A DNA stretch of 16,403 bases from Fidelibacterota bacterium UBA2125 (GTDB lineage Bacteria; Fidelibacterota; Marinisomatia; Marinisomatales; S15-B10), in the NCBI GenBank assembly GCA_002329125.1, contig DCXX01000065.1:16242-32644 (forward strand). Reading direction: 5' to 3'. The notes below the pieces were generated by a model that worked only from the letters and a program-made list of their open reading frames with translations, did not search any database and was not told the DNA's origin. The first letter of the stretch is position 1, and each line of letters begins with the position of its first letter. This document shows, in pieces, positions 15,070-16,403 of this stretch. A program made the position numbers and the translations under genes.

Positions 15070-16356
15070 ATGAGGCGTTTAATCATTACACCTCTCGCTG
15101 TTTTCAGCCTGACAGTTTCACTGCAGGCCAATTCTCGATGGCTTAATCTGTATATTCCGGAATTTGACAATCTGCGAAACGATCCTTCAGTGGCATGGCT
15201 CAGCTCCGGATTTGTGGACATTCTTTCCCAGAAGTTTACTGAACTTGACGGCGTACGCGTCTTCGGCCGTCCGGCACTGGAGAAAATACTTCAGGACAAA
15301 ACTGTTCTCCTGACGCAGCGTGCAGGTACAGACAATATCCTTGTTATGGGGACGTACAGCAGAGATCTGGATCAGGTGACAGTGAATGCTCAAATAATCA
15401 ATATCTCAAACTGGGCTGAACTGGGGGTGGTCCGGACGGTAAGCTCCATGACTAATATCACGATTATGGGAAATGATCTTTTTGCTAAACTCTCTGAAGG
15501 TCTTAAAGAGCGTCTTCCCCCTTCCCCAAAAGCTGATGAACTGTATCCTCTTGGGGGAGGCTATTCAGATGCGCCAGAAATGAACCGACAGACGAAAGAG
15601 GTTGGAAAATCCATTGATCAGGCGCTGGAAGGTTTGGAGAAAGCGATGGATGTTTTTATCGGCGCCCGAGGGGTGGAGAAAGGAACTGTCACTTCCCACG
15701 GAAAGTTCAGTCGAGAACTCAATTTTGGCACCAAAGAGACGCCATCAGAACCGGCCACCAAAGAAGCCATGATGCTGGAGGAGATCCTTGAGCTGGTTGC
15801 GGCAAATCCTTATGGCGTTCAGATCGGTGAACCTAAAGTAGAGGTTGATCCGGAGAGCAAGGGGAAAACGGTATTTCTCTCCCTTCCGGTGAAGTATTCA
15901 CTGAAGGAAAACCTTATCAGTGACATGTTGCGCTCCTTGCCCTATACCGGTGTCCGGCAAGAGGGGACACTTACTACCATCGAATTTGCCCGGAACAAGT
16001 TTCCCATTTCCGGTGAACTGAGTGATCGTATTACAAAAGGTGAATTCCGCGTTGTGCCGGTGGTACAGTTTCTGGGTCAGAACGGAAAAGTCCATACCGC
16101 AATTCTTGACAGTGGTGATCCGTACTGGCACAGCCAATCCAGAAAAAAATCGAATACCAGAACAGAACATATTTTTTCACAGCTGGTTGCTTTTACCGTA
16201 AGCGGCTGGTCGCTGCAGGTCACTATGGAAGCGGTAGATATCAATGCAACATATACGATTGAGATGCCGAGAACTGAAGTAGGGCTATTGTCGCAGGTTG
16301 TTGTTGAATTCGTGCCTGAATCAAATTTGAAGAAGTATCTCTCCAGCGTCTTATAA
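15070..16356 (+). CDS. Secreted protein with FlgO/TolB-N/CsgG-like N-terminal domain
   Basis: A 428-residue protein of unknown function. Residues 1-20 look like a signal peptide (MRRLIITPLAVFSLTVSLQA) without a lipobox cysteine. Residues about 24-145 resemble the FlgO/TolB-N/CsgG-like fold: YIPEFDNLRNDPSVAWLSSGFVD, then LDGVRVFGRPALEKIL, then AGTDNILVMGTYSRDLDQVTVNAQIIN, the usual pattern of an opening strand, a helix, and a final strand on which ligands or envelope components are sensed or assembled. A hydrophilic linker (about 150-225) leads to a C-terminal half of about 200 residues that I do not recognise, rich in strand-like alternating segments. It is probably periplasmic or at the outer membrane. 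It is likely cotranscribed with gltX, which gives no functional clue. No Shine-Dalgarno sequence precedes the ATG. Confidence 0.75.
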   Translation: MRRLIITPLAVFSLTVSLQANSRWLNLYIPEFDNLRNDPSVAWLSSGFVDILSQKFTELDGVRVFGRPALEKILQDKTVLLTQRAGTDNILVMGTYSRDLDQVTVNAQIINISNWAELGVVRTVSSMTNITIMGNDLFAKLSEGLKERLPPSPKADELYPLGGGYSDAPEMNRQTKEVGKSIDQALEGLEKAMDVFIGARGVEKGTVTSHGKFSRELNFGTKETPSEPATKEAMMLEEILELVAANPYGVQIGEPKVEVDPESKGKTVFLSLPVKYSLKENLISDMLRSLPYTGVRQEGTLTTIEFARNKFPISGELSDRITKGEFRVVPVVQFLGQNGKVHTAILDSGDPYWHSQSRKKSNTRTEHIFSQLVAFTVSGWSLQVTMEAVDINATYTIEMPRTEVGLLSQVVVEFVPESNLKKYLSSVL

Positions 16357-16362
16357 TATATC

Positions 16363-16380
16363 ATCAGGGATAAACCTGAT
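16363..16380 (+). other. Short hairpin after the FlgO-like gene
   Basis: ATCAGG (16363-16368) and CCTGAT (16375-16380) are perfect 6-base inverted arms around a 6-base loop, starting 7 bases after the stop codon. There is no T tract, so intrinsic termination is unlikely. The 5' arm includes an AGGGA-like ribosome-binding sequence for a possible ATG at 16382. Confidence 0.35.
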
Positions 16381-16381
16381 T

Positions 16382-16403
16382 ATGATGCGAGTCGTTAAGA
16401 CGT
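16382..16403 (+). CDS. Possible start of a following gene, cut by the window end
   Basis: ATGATG at 16382-16387 opens a frame (MMRVVKT) that runs to the window edge. AGGGA at 16366-16370 could serve as a ribosome-binding site. Seven codons are too few to assign anything, and chance is a fair alternative. Confidence 0.25.

Overview
The window is a gene-dense, moderate-GC bacterial chromosome segment made almost entirely of housekeeping genes on short, often overlapping intergenic junctions. Nothing indicates phage, plasmid or transposon origin, and there is no CRISPR array. The diderm-type content (Sec-exported TPR and FlgO/CsgG-like proteins, MurA), a PEP-synthase-like ATP-grasp protein of a kind I associate with Bacteroidota and relatives, and poor Shine-Dalgarno use in half the genes suggest a member of the FCB group, possibly a Marinimicrobia-like marine lineage. 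This taxonomic guess is an inference and is weakly held.

Layout. (1) 1-3248: the 3' part of a PEP/pyruvate-binding ATP-grasp protein converges on an NADP-type glutamate dehydrogenase (gdhA, minus strand). Their stop codons overlap in one TTAA. (2) 3390-7865: a tight plus-strand operon, comF-pgk-tpiA-secG-tRNA-Leu(GAG)-TPR protein, closed by a clear intrinsic terminator with a UUCG loop. It joins two glycolytic enzymes to a Sec translocon subunit, with a tRNA embedded in the transcript. (3) 7912-11753: a second plus-strand operon, HAD hydrolase-acpS-nnr-murA, covering phosphopantetheinylation of acyl carrier protein, repair of damaged NAD(P)H, and the first committed step of peptidoglycan synthesis. 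(4) 11757-13552: a minus-strand shikimate-kinase-like P-loop protein that has lost several substrate-site motifs, then tRNA-Ser(GCU), then a minus-strand regulator with an N-terminal helix-turn-helix and a C-terminal PAS-like domain, then tRNA-Ser(UGA). (5) 13631-16356: gltX followed after 14 bases by a secreted protein with a FlgO/TolB-N/CsgG-like N-terminal domain. A few codons of a possible next gene may open at the right edge.

The points most worth a second look are the degenerate shikimate kinase, the HTH-PAS regulator with a near-consensus promoter that implies leaderless GTG translation, the split in Shine-Dalgarno use either side of the terminator at 7865, the deep linkage of secG with tRNA-Leu(GAG), and the secreted FlgO-like protein of unknown partner. 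I see no convincing complete new multi-gene system.
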